DNA of 39,676 nucleotides from Shewanella decolorationis S12 (lineage in GTDB: Bacteria; Pseudomonadota; Gammaproteobacteria; Enterobacterales; Shewanellaceae), in contig NZ_AXZL01000073.1 in the NCBI RefSeq assembly GCF_000485795.1, positions 227,103 to 266,778 of the forward strand. The letters run 5' to 3'. Below the pieces are notes generated by a model that searched no databases, had not been told where the DNA came from, and saw only the letters and a program-made list of their open reading frames with translations. Numbering within the stretch: position 1 is the stretch's first letter; each line of letters begins with the position of its first letter. The translations under genes were made by a program, and so were the position numbers. Positions 33,522 through 39,676 of the stretch are shown here, one piece after another.

Positions 33522-33740
33522 ATGGCAATCCAATCGAAATACTCAAACGCACAAGTTGAATCATTAATCGCCGAGATTTTAGCGGTACTCGAAAAGCACA
33601 AAGCCCCTACTGACTTAAGCCTGATGGCACTGGGCAACTGCGTCACTCACCTGCTCGAGCGCAAAGTACCAAGCGAGTCTCGCCAAGCAGTCGCTGAACA
33701 ATTTGCAAAAGCACTCGCACAATCGGTGAAATCCAATTAA
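33522..33740 (+). CDS. yejL: YejL (UPF0352) protein
   Basis: A 72-aa cytoplasmic protein of unknown function. The sequence MAIQSKYSNAQVESLIAEIL, then VLEKHKAPTDLSLMALGNCV and THLLERKVPSESRQAVAEQF, is a clear UPF0352 pattern. The start at ATG 33522 gives the family length; an open frame upstream to 33483 is spurious. It is 66 bases before yejM and in the same direction, as in enterobacteria. Confidence 0.95.
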   Translation: MAIQSKYSNAQVESLIAEILAVLEKHKAPTDLSLMALGNCVTHLLERKVPSESRQAVAEQFAKALAQSVKSN

Positions 33741-33806
33741 GTTAGTCGAGTAACAATCGTTAAAACAACATAAGATACAACGTCTTTTAGGAATAAGCGG
33801 ATCACT

Positions 33807-35597
33807 ATGGTCGAGCGAAAAAAGCAAATGAGCCGCGATCGCGTGTCACGACTCATCAACTGGGGACATTGGTTCGCCTTCTTTAATGGCCTGCTGGCTA
33901 TGATTGTCGGCACACGCTATCTGAGCAGTGTGGGTTATCCCGAAACTTGGTTTGGCTGGGGCTACCTCGCCGTCAGCACCATTGGCCAGTTCAGTTTTCT
34001 TGCTTTTATCGCCTACTTGATCTGCCTATTCCCGCTGACCTTAATCTTGCCTTATTCCAAGATTTTAAGGGGCTTAGCGGCAGTTATCGCCACCTTAAGC
34101 CTGTGTATCTTATTGTATGACACCATAGTGTATGCCGATTATGGCATGCACTTGAGCCCCTTCGCCTTTGACTTAGCCTGGGCCGATTTAAATGCCCTGC
34201 TCCACGGTACCTCTTATATTGTCACGCCGATTGCCATTTTGGTGATTGAGCTAACGGCGGCCAACTTCCTGTGGAAACGGATTGAGAAAATCCAAAAGCT
34301 AAATCTTGGCAATAAGGTTATTACCCTGATTGGGGTGTGTTTTGTCAGCAGTCATTTGATCCACATTTGGGCCGATGCCGCCGATATCACCGAAATTACC
34401 CGTTTCGATGATACTTATCCGCTGTCGTACCCAGCCACGGCGCGCTCCTTTATGGAAAGCCATGGTATTGATGGCTCTTCACAATCGAATGATGAAGCCA
34501 ATCATGCGACCAGCACGCTCAGTTACCCCACGCAGCCACTACAATGCCAAACCGACAGCAAACCCAATGTGTTAATGCTGACTATCGACAGCCTGCGTGC
34601 CGACATGGTGGACGCCAAGACCATGCCGTTTTTGCATCAGTATACTGAGCAGAATCAGAGCTTTACTCAGCATTACAGTGGCGGCAATCAATTTAGAACC
34701 GGCATGTTCTCCCTGCTCTATGGCTTACAAGGCAGCTATGGTGATGCGCGCATCTTCAATAGCACTAGCCCCATCATGACCCAAAGCTTTAAACAGGCGG
34801 GTTATCAGCTTGGCTTATTTATTCCCGAAACCAATCTGAATTTACGCTCCGCGCAGGCCATGTTTAATGACTTTACCCACGTCATCGCCAAAGAAACCAA
34901 TGGCAGTGCCGATGCGGACTTACGCAGCGTAGGCCACTTTAAGCAATGGCAAAGCGTACAACAGAGACCATGGTTTGCCCTCGTCAATCTGAAGGCACCA
35001 GAGAATTTTGATACTCCAGTGGGCTTCCTTGGTATCGAAACCGTCAAGGCCGATGCCAATTTACAACCCGCGCAAAAGGTATTATTTAACCAATATCGCC
35101 AATCGTTGAATTTTATTGATAAACAAATCCAAGCGATTGTGAGTGAGTTGCCCAGTGATACCTTAGTGGTGATCACTGGCGTTAATGGCAAGATATTCAC
35201 CAGCAACAGCGATGAAGCCCAGCGCAATCTGTCACCCGAGAGTGTTAGAGTGCCTATGGTCATTCATTGGCCCAATGTCGGCGCCAGTAAGGTTAAATAC
35301 CGCACCAGCCACTATGGTGTAGTGCCTACCTTGATGACCCATATCTTAGGGTGCACCAATAACCCCACCGACTACAGTGCAGGCCGTAGCCTATTGCAAC
35401 CGAGCCAAGAAACTTGGATTTACATCGGTGACAGTCGCATTTTTGCTATCTACCAACAGTCGGAAATCACCGTCATCGACCGCCATGGTAAATACCGCAT
35501 TTACGATGAAAACTTTGAGCACAGACTGCATAAGAAGATGAGTGCGCCTGAGCTTATACAAGTAATGCGAGAAGGCCGTCGCCTCTATAATCACTAG
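33807..35597 (+). CDS. yejM: Inner-membrane protein YejM (PbgA/LapC)
   Basis: In E. coli this essential protein senses lipopolysaccharide at the inner membrane and blocks LapB/FtsH proteolysis of LpxC. It has five N-terminal membrane helices (through about residue 190, starting GHWFAFFNGLLAMIVGTRY) and a periplasmic alkaline-phosphatase/sulfatase-like domain from about 245 (LMLTIDSLRADMVD, GGNQFRTGMFSLLYGL). The metal and nucleophile residues of true sulfatases are not kept, as in the family. The length of 596 aa is normal. The stop TAG at 35595-35597 lies in the terminal repeat of a MITE, so the last codons are intact but the natural 3' flank was displaced. Confidence 0.95.
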   Translation: MVERKKQMSRDRVSRLINWGHWFAFFNGLLAMIVGTRYLSSVGYPETWFGWGYLAVSTIGQFSFLAFIAYLICLFPLTLILPYSKILRGLAAVIATLSLCILLYDTIVYADYGMHLSPFAFDLAWADLNALLHGTSYIVTPIAILVIELTAANFLWKRIEKIQKLNLGNKVITLIGVCFVSSHLIHIWADAADITEITRFDDTYPLSYPATARSFMESHGIDGSSQSNDEANHATSTLSYPTQPLQCQTDSKPNVLMLTIDSLRADMVDAKTMPFLHQYTEQNQSFTQHYSGGNQFRTGMFSLLYGLQGSYGDARIFNSTSPIMTQSFKQAGYQLGLFIPETNLNLRSAQAMFNDFTHVIAKETNGSADADLRSVGHFKQWQSVQQRPWFALVNLKAPENFDTPVGFLGIETVKADANLQPAQKVLFNQYRQSLNFIDKQIQAIVSELPSDTLVVITGVNGKIFTSNSDEAQRNLSPESVRVPMVIHWPNVGASKVKYRTSHYGVVPTLMTHILGCTNNPTDYSAGRSLLQPSQETWIYIGDSRIFAIYQQSEITVIDRHGKYRIYDENFEHRLHKKMSAPELIQVMREGRRLYNH

Positions 35598-35877
35598 GGC
35601 GTATTGACGTTTCAGGGTTATTTTTGCAGCAATTTAGCTGGCTTTTATGCAAGTCAAAGTCCGTGCTGTGTCGTTATTCTACATAAACGGACGATAACGC
35701 AGCAGAAAAGCCTGCCAAATTCTGCCCGAAGGGTTTATCTGGCAAGCCATTGCTCTTACTTTCTGTTATAAGAGCCACTTGTCATTTAAGTAGCATAACG
35801 ACACAACATTCCTCGTTTCGCGAGCACTTGCTTGCCAGAATGAACAAAATCTAATCTCGAAACGTCAACACGCCCTA
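35595..35877. mobile_element. MITE of 283 bp inserted at the yejM stop codon
   Basis: Terminal inverted repeats of 19 bases: TAGGGCGTATTGACGTTTC (35595-35613) and GAAACGTCAACACGCCCTA (35859-35877), 18 of 19 paired. Both ends abut TA, as expected for TA-target transposition (IS630/Tc1-type). Internal inverted repeats lie at 35665-35682 with 35790-35807, and at 35738-35747 with 35830-35839, so the element can form a long hairpin. It has no coding frame. Removing one TA restores CAC-TAA-TATAAA, so yejM would have ended in TAA. Confidence 0.8.
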
Positions 35878-35904
35878 ATATAAACCCTGCTTTGTTAAAC
35901 GTTT

Positions 35905-35930
35905 AAGCCCTAGTCAATACTAGGGCTTTT
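35905..35930 (+). terminator. Rho-independent terminator, original end of yejM transcript
   Basis: A ten-base perfect stem AAGCCCTAGT / ACTAGGGCTT around CAAT with T after it. In the reconstructed empty site it would lie about 28 bases after the yejM stop; the MITE moved it about 280 bases away. Confidence 0.85.
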
Positions 35931-36085
35931 AGTTAGCAAAGTGTTTACACTGCCGCGCTTTAACACCAACAACTTAATCACATTCAGAAACTATTATTAA
36001 AATAATATCAGACTGTTAACTGATAAAATGTTAAAGTTATGGTATGACTTACTAAAGATAATGTTTATTTGGCTGATTTCATCCC

Positions 36086-37018
36086 ATGACCATGATTAAA
36101 AACGATCAGAATCAAGCCTTTGACGCCATTCATACTATCCTCAACAGCCTAGACGCACTGGTCTATGTTTCCGATTTACACAGTTATGAATTACTGTACT
36201 TAAATGATTATGGAAGCGCCATTTGGGGCAATCCGGCAGGTAAAAAGTGCTATCAACTCCTTCAAGCTGGCCAAAATAGTCCCTGTGCTTTTTGCACTAA
36301 CCATAAACTGATTAGTCCCGAGGGCGACGCCACTGGTGTGCATGTATGGGAGTTTCAAAACACGCAAAATAAACGTTGGTACCAGTGTCGAGATCAAGCA
36401 ATTCGTTGGATCGATGGTCGCCTAGTGCGGATAGAAATAGCCACTGATATCACTGAACGTAAACACATGGAACAGGCAATCATCGAAGCTAAGTTTATCG
36501 CAGAGCGCCTTGCAAATACCGACGAACTCACAAAACTCTACAATCGCCGCGCCTTTTTCCATTTGGGACGCCCTATCACACACCAGTCTGGCCAAGCGCT
36601 GGCGTTTATTATGTTTGATATTGACCATTTTAAGCGAGTCAATGATCAATGGGGACACGCTACAGGCGATGCCGCCTTCATCCATATTGCACAGCTGACA
36701 CAAACTAAACTGAGAAAAAATGATATTCTTGCTCGTTTAGGCGGCGAAGAGTTTGGGCTGATTTTACCCAACACCCAACATGAACAAGCATGGCAAATTG
36801 CAGAGTCGATTCGCCATGAATTTGATACACAGCCACTTTACCTTGATGGACACAGCATTCATTGCACCGCAAGCTTCGGCATATCATCCTTGATCTTGCC
36901 TCAAATCAATCATCCCGATGAAGCACAAGCACTCTTGGAAACCCTATTTAATAATGCTGATCAGGCCATGATGCGAGCAAAGCGCACTGGCAGAAATCGA
37001 GTCTGTGATGCGGAATAA
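36086..37018 (+). CDS. PAS-GGDEF diguanylate cyclase
   Basis: Makes cyclic di-GMP under control of an N-terminal PAS domain (about 10-125). The PAS part has a cysteine cluster (KKCYQLL and SPCAFCTNHKL) that may sense redox or metal, and ends with IATDITERKHMEQA. The cyclase domain (about 140-310) has DELTKLYNRRAF, MFDIDHFKRVND, and the active site RLGGEEFGLILP. The inhibitory site R-K-N-D is intact, so product inhibition is likely, unlike the cyclase at 10454. The start is at 36086 or the ATG two codons on; no strong ribosome site. It is monocistronic, with its own upstream gap containing the yejM terminator. Confidence 0.92.
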   Translation: MTMIKNDQNQAFDAIHTILNSLDALVYVSDLHSYELLYLNDYGSAIWGNPAGKKCYQLLQAGQNSPCAFCTNHKLISPEGDATGVHVWEFQNTQNKRWYQCRDQAIRWIDGRLVRIEIATDITERKHMEQAIIEAKFIAERLANTDELTKLYNRRAFFHLGRPITHQSGQALAFIMFDIDHFKRVNDQWGHATGDAAFIHIAQLTQTKLRKNDILARLGGEEFGLILPNTQHEQAWQIAESIRHEFDTQPLYLDGHSIHCTASFGISSLILPQINHPDEAQALLETLFNNADQAMMRAKRTGRNRVCDAE

Positions 37019-37380
37019 ATCACTACAAAAAACTTTGGCTATTCAAGAATGGTGTAAGACTTGTGATGAGATAGCAACAATGCCAATCCTAACTAGCCCT
37101 CTCGTGGTTCGATCTGCTAAAAGCAATTGCCCCATTCCGTGTTTCGGCTCGTTAGGTCAACCGAAAATTCCCACACCTGCTGCCATACAAATTCTTATCT
37201 ATTTGCCTATGTTTGGCCTTACCAGAAATCGACTAACAATCTATGGGTATACAGTCGTATTTAGATTTAGGTGTTTGGTATGATTTTTAGACAAAATCAG
37301 TGCGCACTAATTCCATCCGCAATAAATAAAACGCTATAAAATCAACTGACTATAGAGGATGAGTTTTAGTTAATAGGTTT
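37019..37380. other. Intergenic stretch before the gene cassettes
   Basis: No supportable gene. A plus-strand frame at 37005-37283 overlaps the end of the cyclase and has no ribosome site. A minus-strand integrase, which would be expected here for a complete integron, is absent on inspection. Confidence 0.55.
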
Positions 37381-37405
37381 GGAAAACGCGCATGCGCGTT
37401 TTTCC
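37381..37405. terminator. Strong hairpin, possible terminator before the first cassette
   Basis: Stem GGAAAACGCG / CGCGTTTTTCC around a CATG loop (one extra T). The core AAACGCGCATGCGC occurs again at 37488-37501. It can end read-through from the cyclase gene or act as part of the leader of the next gene. Confidence 0.6.
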
Positions 37406-37460
37406 AGATGGTATATTAGGCAAAAAGCTGATAAGTTCTTTGCATACAGATAGTTAACCG

Positions 37461-37498
37461 TGCGCGTTTTCACTGGTCCAACGAGGTAAACGCGCATG
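37461..37498 (+). promoter_or_regulatory. Hairpin over the start of the first cassette gene
   Basis: TGCGCGTTT (37461-37469) pairs perfectly with AAACGCGCA (37488-37496). The loop holds the ribosome site GAGGT, and the last base of the stem is the A of the start codon. The upstream hairpin at 37381-37405 shares the same stem sequence and could compete with it. Confidence 0.5.
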
Positions 37499-38002
37499 CG
37501 CACTAATAAAATGTTACATGCTATGAAAGTATCTGAGCTTCAAGAACACTTTATAACTGAGTTAATGACAATTCTTCCTGAGTGGAAATTTGTCAAAAGT
37601 CAGCGGCTTTTCAAGAAGAAGCACGGTGATCTAATATGGTATTTATATATCTCATGCATTAATCACGATTCAGATTTCGATGCTGTTGGTAATGTCGCTG
37701 TGGAGTATCTGTCTGGTAAAGAGCGTATTTGTATTGTAGGAGCCGAACTCGGAAATATTGAGGGATGTGGACAAACTAGATTCCCAGTGTCGTCATTGAA
37801 TGAGGCAATAGATTCGGCTCATGCGTTGTTCAAGTTCTTTGAAGAAATTGGCCTACCATTTTTAACTAAATACAGCCAACCCAAAGAGGTTGTTTCAGTT
37901 CTCAGATCAGGTGGTAAAAGCGCTATGCTCATTAGTCCCTTAATAAACCAACATGAAACACAAATCAAAAATCTTTGCCAAAAGTACGGCATCGGCATGT
38001 AA
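37496..38002 (+). CDS. Cassette-encoded hypothetical protein (168 aa)
   Basis: Not recognised with certainty. It is a soluble mixed alpha/beta protein: helical start (VSELQEHFITELMTILPEWK), then KKHGDLIWYLYISCINHDSD, NVAVEYLSG, ERICIVGAELGN and a helical end. The first part loosely recalls DUF4304-like immunity proteins (helix, then a positively charged strand, then an aromatic strand), but this is weak. The ATG at 37496 has GAGGT eight bases upstream; later ATGs at 37511 and 37523 lack one. It is AT-rich. The stop is directly followed by attC1, as in a gene cassette. No promoter is evident beyond the upstream hairpins. Confidence 0.75.
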   Translation: MRTNKMLHAMKVSELQEHFITELMTILPEWKFVKSQRLFKKKHGDLIWYLYISCINHDSDFDAVGNVAVEYLSGKERICIVGAELGNIEGCGQTRFPVSSLNEAIDSAHALFKFFEEIGLPFLTKYSQPKEVVSVLRSGGKSAMLISPLINQHETQIKNLCQKYGIGM

Positions 38003-38110
38003 CAATCAGCAGCAGCGGAAAAAACTACGCTCCGGCAACTTGTGGTTTGCTACGCAAACTTTACCACAAGTTGCCTCCACTACGTTTTTCCGCTGTGCAT
38101 GGCGTTAGCT
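37997..38110 (+). repeat. Integron attC site 1
   Basis: Begins ATGTAAC over the stop of the first cassette gene and ends with GTTAGCT (38104-38110), the recombination core with cleavage after G38104. Between, the sequence folds into a long hairpin: CAGCGGAAAAA with TTTTTCCGCTG, and GGCAACTTGTGG with CCACAAGTTGCC. The length of 114 bases and the unpaired bases fit a folded attC of the type found in mobile integron cassettes. Confidence 0.85.
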
Positions 38111-38125
38111 GTCAATGGAGATTAT

Positions 38126-38962
38126 ATGACACTTGTAATTGCTGGTCATAGTTCGGGTGGTTTTGAAGAAGGTATTTACTTTGCCTCAGACTCCCATATC
38201 ACTCAAAACAATCAGGTCTTGGTGAAAGGATTCAAGAAGGTTATAGAAGTACCAATACGCGTAAAAGGTTTAAACTTTTGTAGTGAGTGGTTTAATGGCT
38301 ATCTAGGGAATAGATATCAAGGAATTTGTACCATAGCTTTCGCTGGTAGTTCATTGGTTGCACAGCATTTAATTAACTCTATGAAAAATCACTTGGGCGA
38401 GCTTTACCCAACTTTCCATAATGGTAGCTATCAAATAGCCATGTCCTGTGAGAAACATAAACACTTAAATCAAGCTGATTATGATGAGTCTATGTTTCTG
38501 GATCACCAATTAGATCCCCTCCTGACTGCAAAACTTGTCTCTAATATTGTTTGTCATTCTATAGAAGCAGTACTGGAACATGCACGGGGTTTTGGAAGAA
38601 TGAGTCAGCTATTTTCAGCTTATCAAGCAGAGTTTATTTTAGGCGTTCAGTGCCCTCAAACTAGAAATTATCATATATACCAATACGAAATTGTTCCAGA
38701 CCAAGAGTTAGGTGCAAAAGTCGACATGGTCGAAATTATAAAAAATGATTTAGCAGTTATTGGAGCGAAAAAATTTAAAAATGATGCTTTGGTTGCATTG
38801 GCGAGTTGCACTGATGATGACAAACCATCTCAAAGAATGTTTTCGTTTCTAGATGAAGTGGTAGAAAACGAAACCAGCATTGGAAACAATGGTATCGGAA
38901 AACCTATTGGCTTATATAACCTCCAAGGTTGTACTCTTTCGCGTATAGGTTTTGTTAAATAG
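38126..38962 (+). CDS. Cassette-encoded protein with proteasome-like N-terminal nucleophile features
   Basis: A 278-aa protein, not named by any family I know. After the initiator Met the first residue would be Thr (MTLVIAGHSSGG), followed by IYFASDSHIT, VKGFKKVIEV and TIAFAGSSLVAQHLI. This order, Thr1, Asp in a D-S-x-x-T context, Lys in a K-K-V/I context and a Gly in A-G, is that of proteasome beta subunits, HslV and Anbu peptidases, with an insertion of about 20 residues before the Gly. The C-terminal half is less clear. The ATG at 38126 has GGAG six bases upstream. It lies in the second cassette between attC1 and attC2. An enzyme activity is an inference only; another fold is possible. Confidence 0.65.
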   Translation: MTLVIAGHSSGGFEEGIYFASDSHITQNNQVLVKGFKKVIEVPIRVKGLNFCSEWFNGYLGNRYQGICTIAFAGSSLVAQHLINSMKNHLGELYPTFHNGSYQIAMSCEKHKHLNQADYDESMFLDHQLDPLLTAKLVSNIVCHSIEAVLEHARGFGRMSQLFSAYQAEFILGVQCPQTRNYHIYQYEIVPDQELGAKVDMVEIIKNDLAVIGAKKFKNDALVALASCTDDDKPSQRMFSFLDEVVENETSIGNNGIGKPIGLYNLQGCTLSRIGFVK

Positions 38963-38964
38963 GC

Positions 38965-39064
38965 AGCTAACAAACCAAGTCAGCGGGACAATTACATGCA
39001 GGCTCCCGTCACTTCGTTCCGTATTATTGCCTGCATGTACTTGCCCCTGCTTGGGGCGTTATGT
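38965..39064 (+). repeat. Integron attC site 2
   Basis: Starts with AGCTAAC next to the cassette-2 stop and ends GTTATGT (39058-39064). The arms ACATGCAGGC and GCCTGCATGT pair in the middle, and CAAGTCAGCGGG with CCCCTGCTTGG near the ends. The 100-base length and the GTTRRRY-like end are typical; this end sequence is common in mobile cassettes. Confidence 0.87.
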
Positions 39065-39109
39065 GCTCGCCAAACAGCGGGTAGTGCTCAAAAAAGAGGT
39101 GCTCTGGTA

Positions 39110-39577
39110 ATGATTAAGCGAATTCTTGCTGGCCTGTTTGCAACGACCGTAGCAACGGCCGCGCCAGCAGAAGATAAATGGGCAGTTGCAACTGCCGAAG
39201 ATGGAGGCCGCCCACTGATCATCAGGTACAGAGCTACCATTCCAAACGGAGTGCTGCCATCCGCATACCCGAACATGATCGCCATCACTTGGAATTTTGA
39301 GTCTAAGAGCGGAATGCCTTCGCCTGCCGAGAAGAAGCAGATGAATGTCTTGGAAGACAGCATATCCAACGTAGTCGAACCTCGAAAACAAGCATTCCTC
39401 ACTGTGGTGGTAACCGGCAATGGGGTTTGCGAGTGGCAGTTTTATGCAAAAGACCAGCAGGAATTCATGATGCTCATGAATGAAGCTCTTGCAGGTAAGC
39501 CGGTATTCCCGATTCAGATATCACTGCAAAAAGATCCGGAGTGGGCCGCGTATCATCAATTCAAAGGTGCAGAGTGA
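39110..39577 (+). CDS. Cassette-encoded exported DUF695-like protein
   Basis: A 155-aa protein with a signal peptide (MIKRILAGLFATTVATAAPA, cut near AED) and a DUF695-like domain: PNMIAITWNFESKSGMPSPA, NVLEDSISNVV, LTVVVTGNGVCEWQFYAKD and PFPI-like PVFPIQISLQKDPEW. The function of the domain is unknown. The start at the ATG at 39110 has GAGGT about ten bases upstream. Base composition is more GC-rich than the previous two cassettes, which fits a different source. It is the third cassette, bounded by attC2 and attC3. Confidence 0.82.
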   Translation: MIKRILAGLFATTVATAAPAEDKWAVATAEDGGRPLIIRYRATIPNGVLPSAYPNMIAITWNFESKSGMPSPAEKKQMNVLEDSISNVVEPRKQAFLTVVVTGNGVCEWQFYAKDQQEFMMLMNEALAGKPVFPIQISLQKDPEWAAYHQFKGAE

Positions 39578-39581
39578 TCGC

Positions 39582-39637
39582 ACATAACAAATAAGGATAG
39601 GCCGCGCGTAGCCGCGACCTTATCCCAAGTGTTGAAC
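39582..39637 (+). repeat. Integron attC site 3 (short, 59-be type)
   Basis: Starts with ACATAAC and ends with GTTGAAC (39631-39637), which fits GTTRRRY exactly. Between them ATAAGGATAGG and CCTTATCCC, with GCCGCGCG / CGCG near the tip, form an imperfect hairpin. The length of 56 bases is that of the short attC type. The next cassette begins at 39632 and leaves the window. Confidence 0.72.
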
Positions 39638-39676
39638 AAGCCCGATGCTGGTTGTTGACACTTTATTATGCAAATA

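Noticed and set aside
37005..37283. Plus-strand frame after the PAS-GGDEF gene
   Set aside because: It overlaps the cyclase 3' end and lacks a ribosome site; could be decayed sequence but not supportable as a gene.

Overview
The window is a chromosomal segment of a gammaproteobacterium, most likely Shewanella. The evidence is close protein resemblance to enterobacterial HdfR, MaoP, YegD, CreA, YejK, YejL and YejM, the complete 'proteobacterial dedicated sortase' locus, a DUF5062 gene, a di-haem cytochrome c peroxidase and the general codon style. No rRNA, tRNA or CRISPR array was seen.

Layout. 1-1.7 kb is an AT-rich accessory stretch with a decayed Y1 transposase and one small membrane-protein gene. 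1.7-4.9 kb carries a low-molecular-weight tyrosine phosphatase, an unrecognised membrane protein, an exported ATP-dependent DNA ligase and dgkA. 5.0-7.5 kb has hdfR divergent from maoP plus a RimK-like ATP-grasp gene. 7.7-11.5 kb has an outer-membrane barrel protein, an exported M28 peptidase and a diguanylate cyclase. 11.6-18.5 kb is the sortase island: class GN sortase, its VIT/vWA target with a C-terminal LPQTS sorting signal, the OmpA-like PdsO, and divergently the PdsR/PdsS two-component system. 18.6-22 kb has metC, creA and yegD. 22-26 kb is a phosphate-type polyphosphate operon: tandem Pho boxes, a 29-codon upstream ORF, ppk and ppx. 26-32.3 kb has a voltage-gated-type K+ channel, an L,D-transpeptidase, a YecM-like protein, a DUF5062 protein, an M23 endopeptidase, a duplicated 6-carboxytetrahydropterin-synthase-like protein and cytochrome c peroxidase. 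32.4-35.6 kb is yejK divergent from yejL-yejM. The yejM stop codon is formed by the end of a 283-bp MITE. 36-37 kb is a PAS-GGDEF protein. 37.4 kb to the end is an array of integron gene cassettes with three attC-like sites and no integrase in view.

How the genes work together. In the sortase island, PdsS (periplasmic CBM9-like domain) and PdsR probably control display or processing of one vWA surface protein by its own sortase, with PdsO as an outer-membrane or peptidoglycan partner. The pdsO leader can fold so that its ribosome-binding site is paired. The ppk-ppx pair makes and degrades polyphosphate and appears to be under PhoB. Several genes concern the envelope: ligase export, M23, L,D-transpeptidase, YejM and DgkA.

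Most novel-looking points: a cassette-encoded protein with proteasome/HslV-like N-terminal nucleophile features (38126-38962), the folded pdsO leader, the small ORF with a hairpin ahead of ppk, and the MITE that inserted exactly at the yejM stop codon. All functional statements are from reading the sequence. No database search was run.
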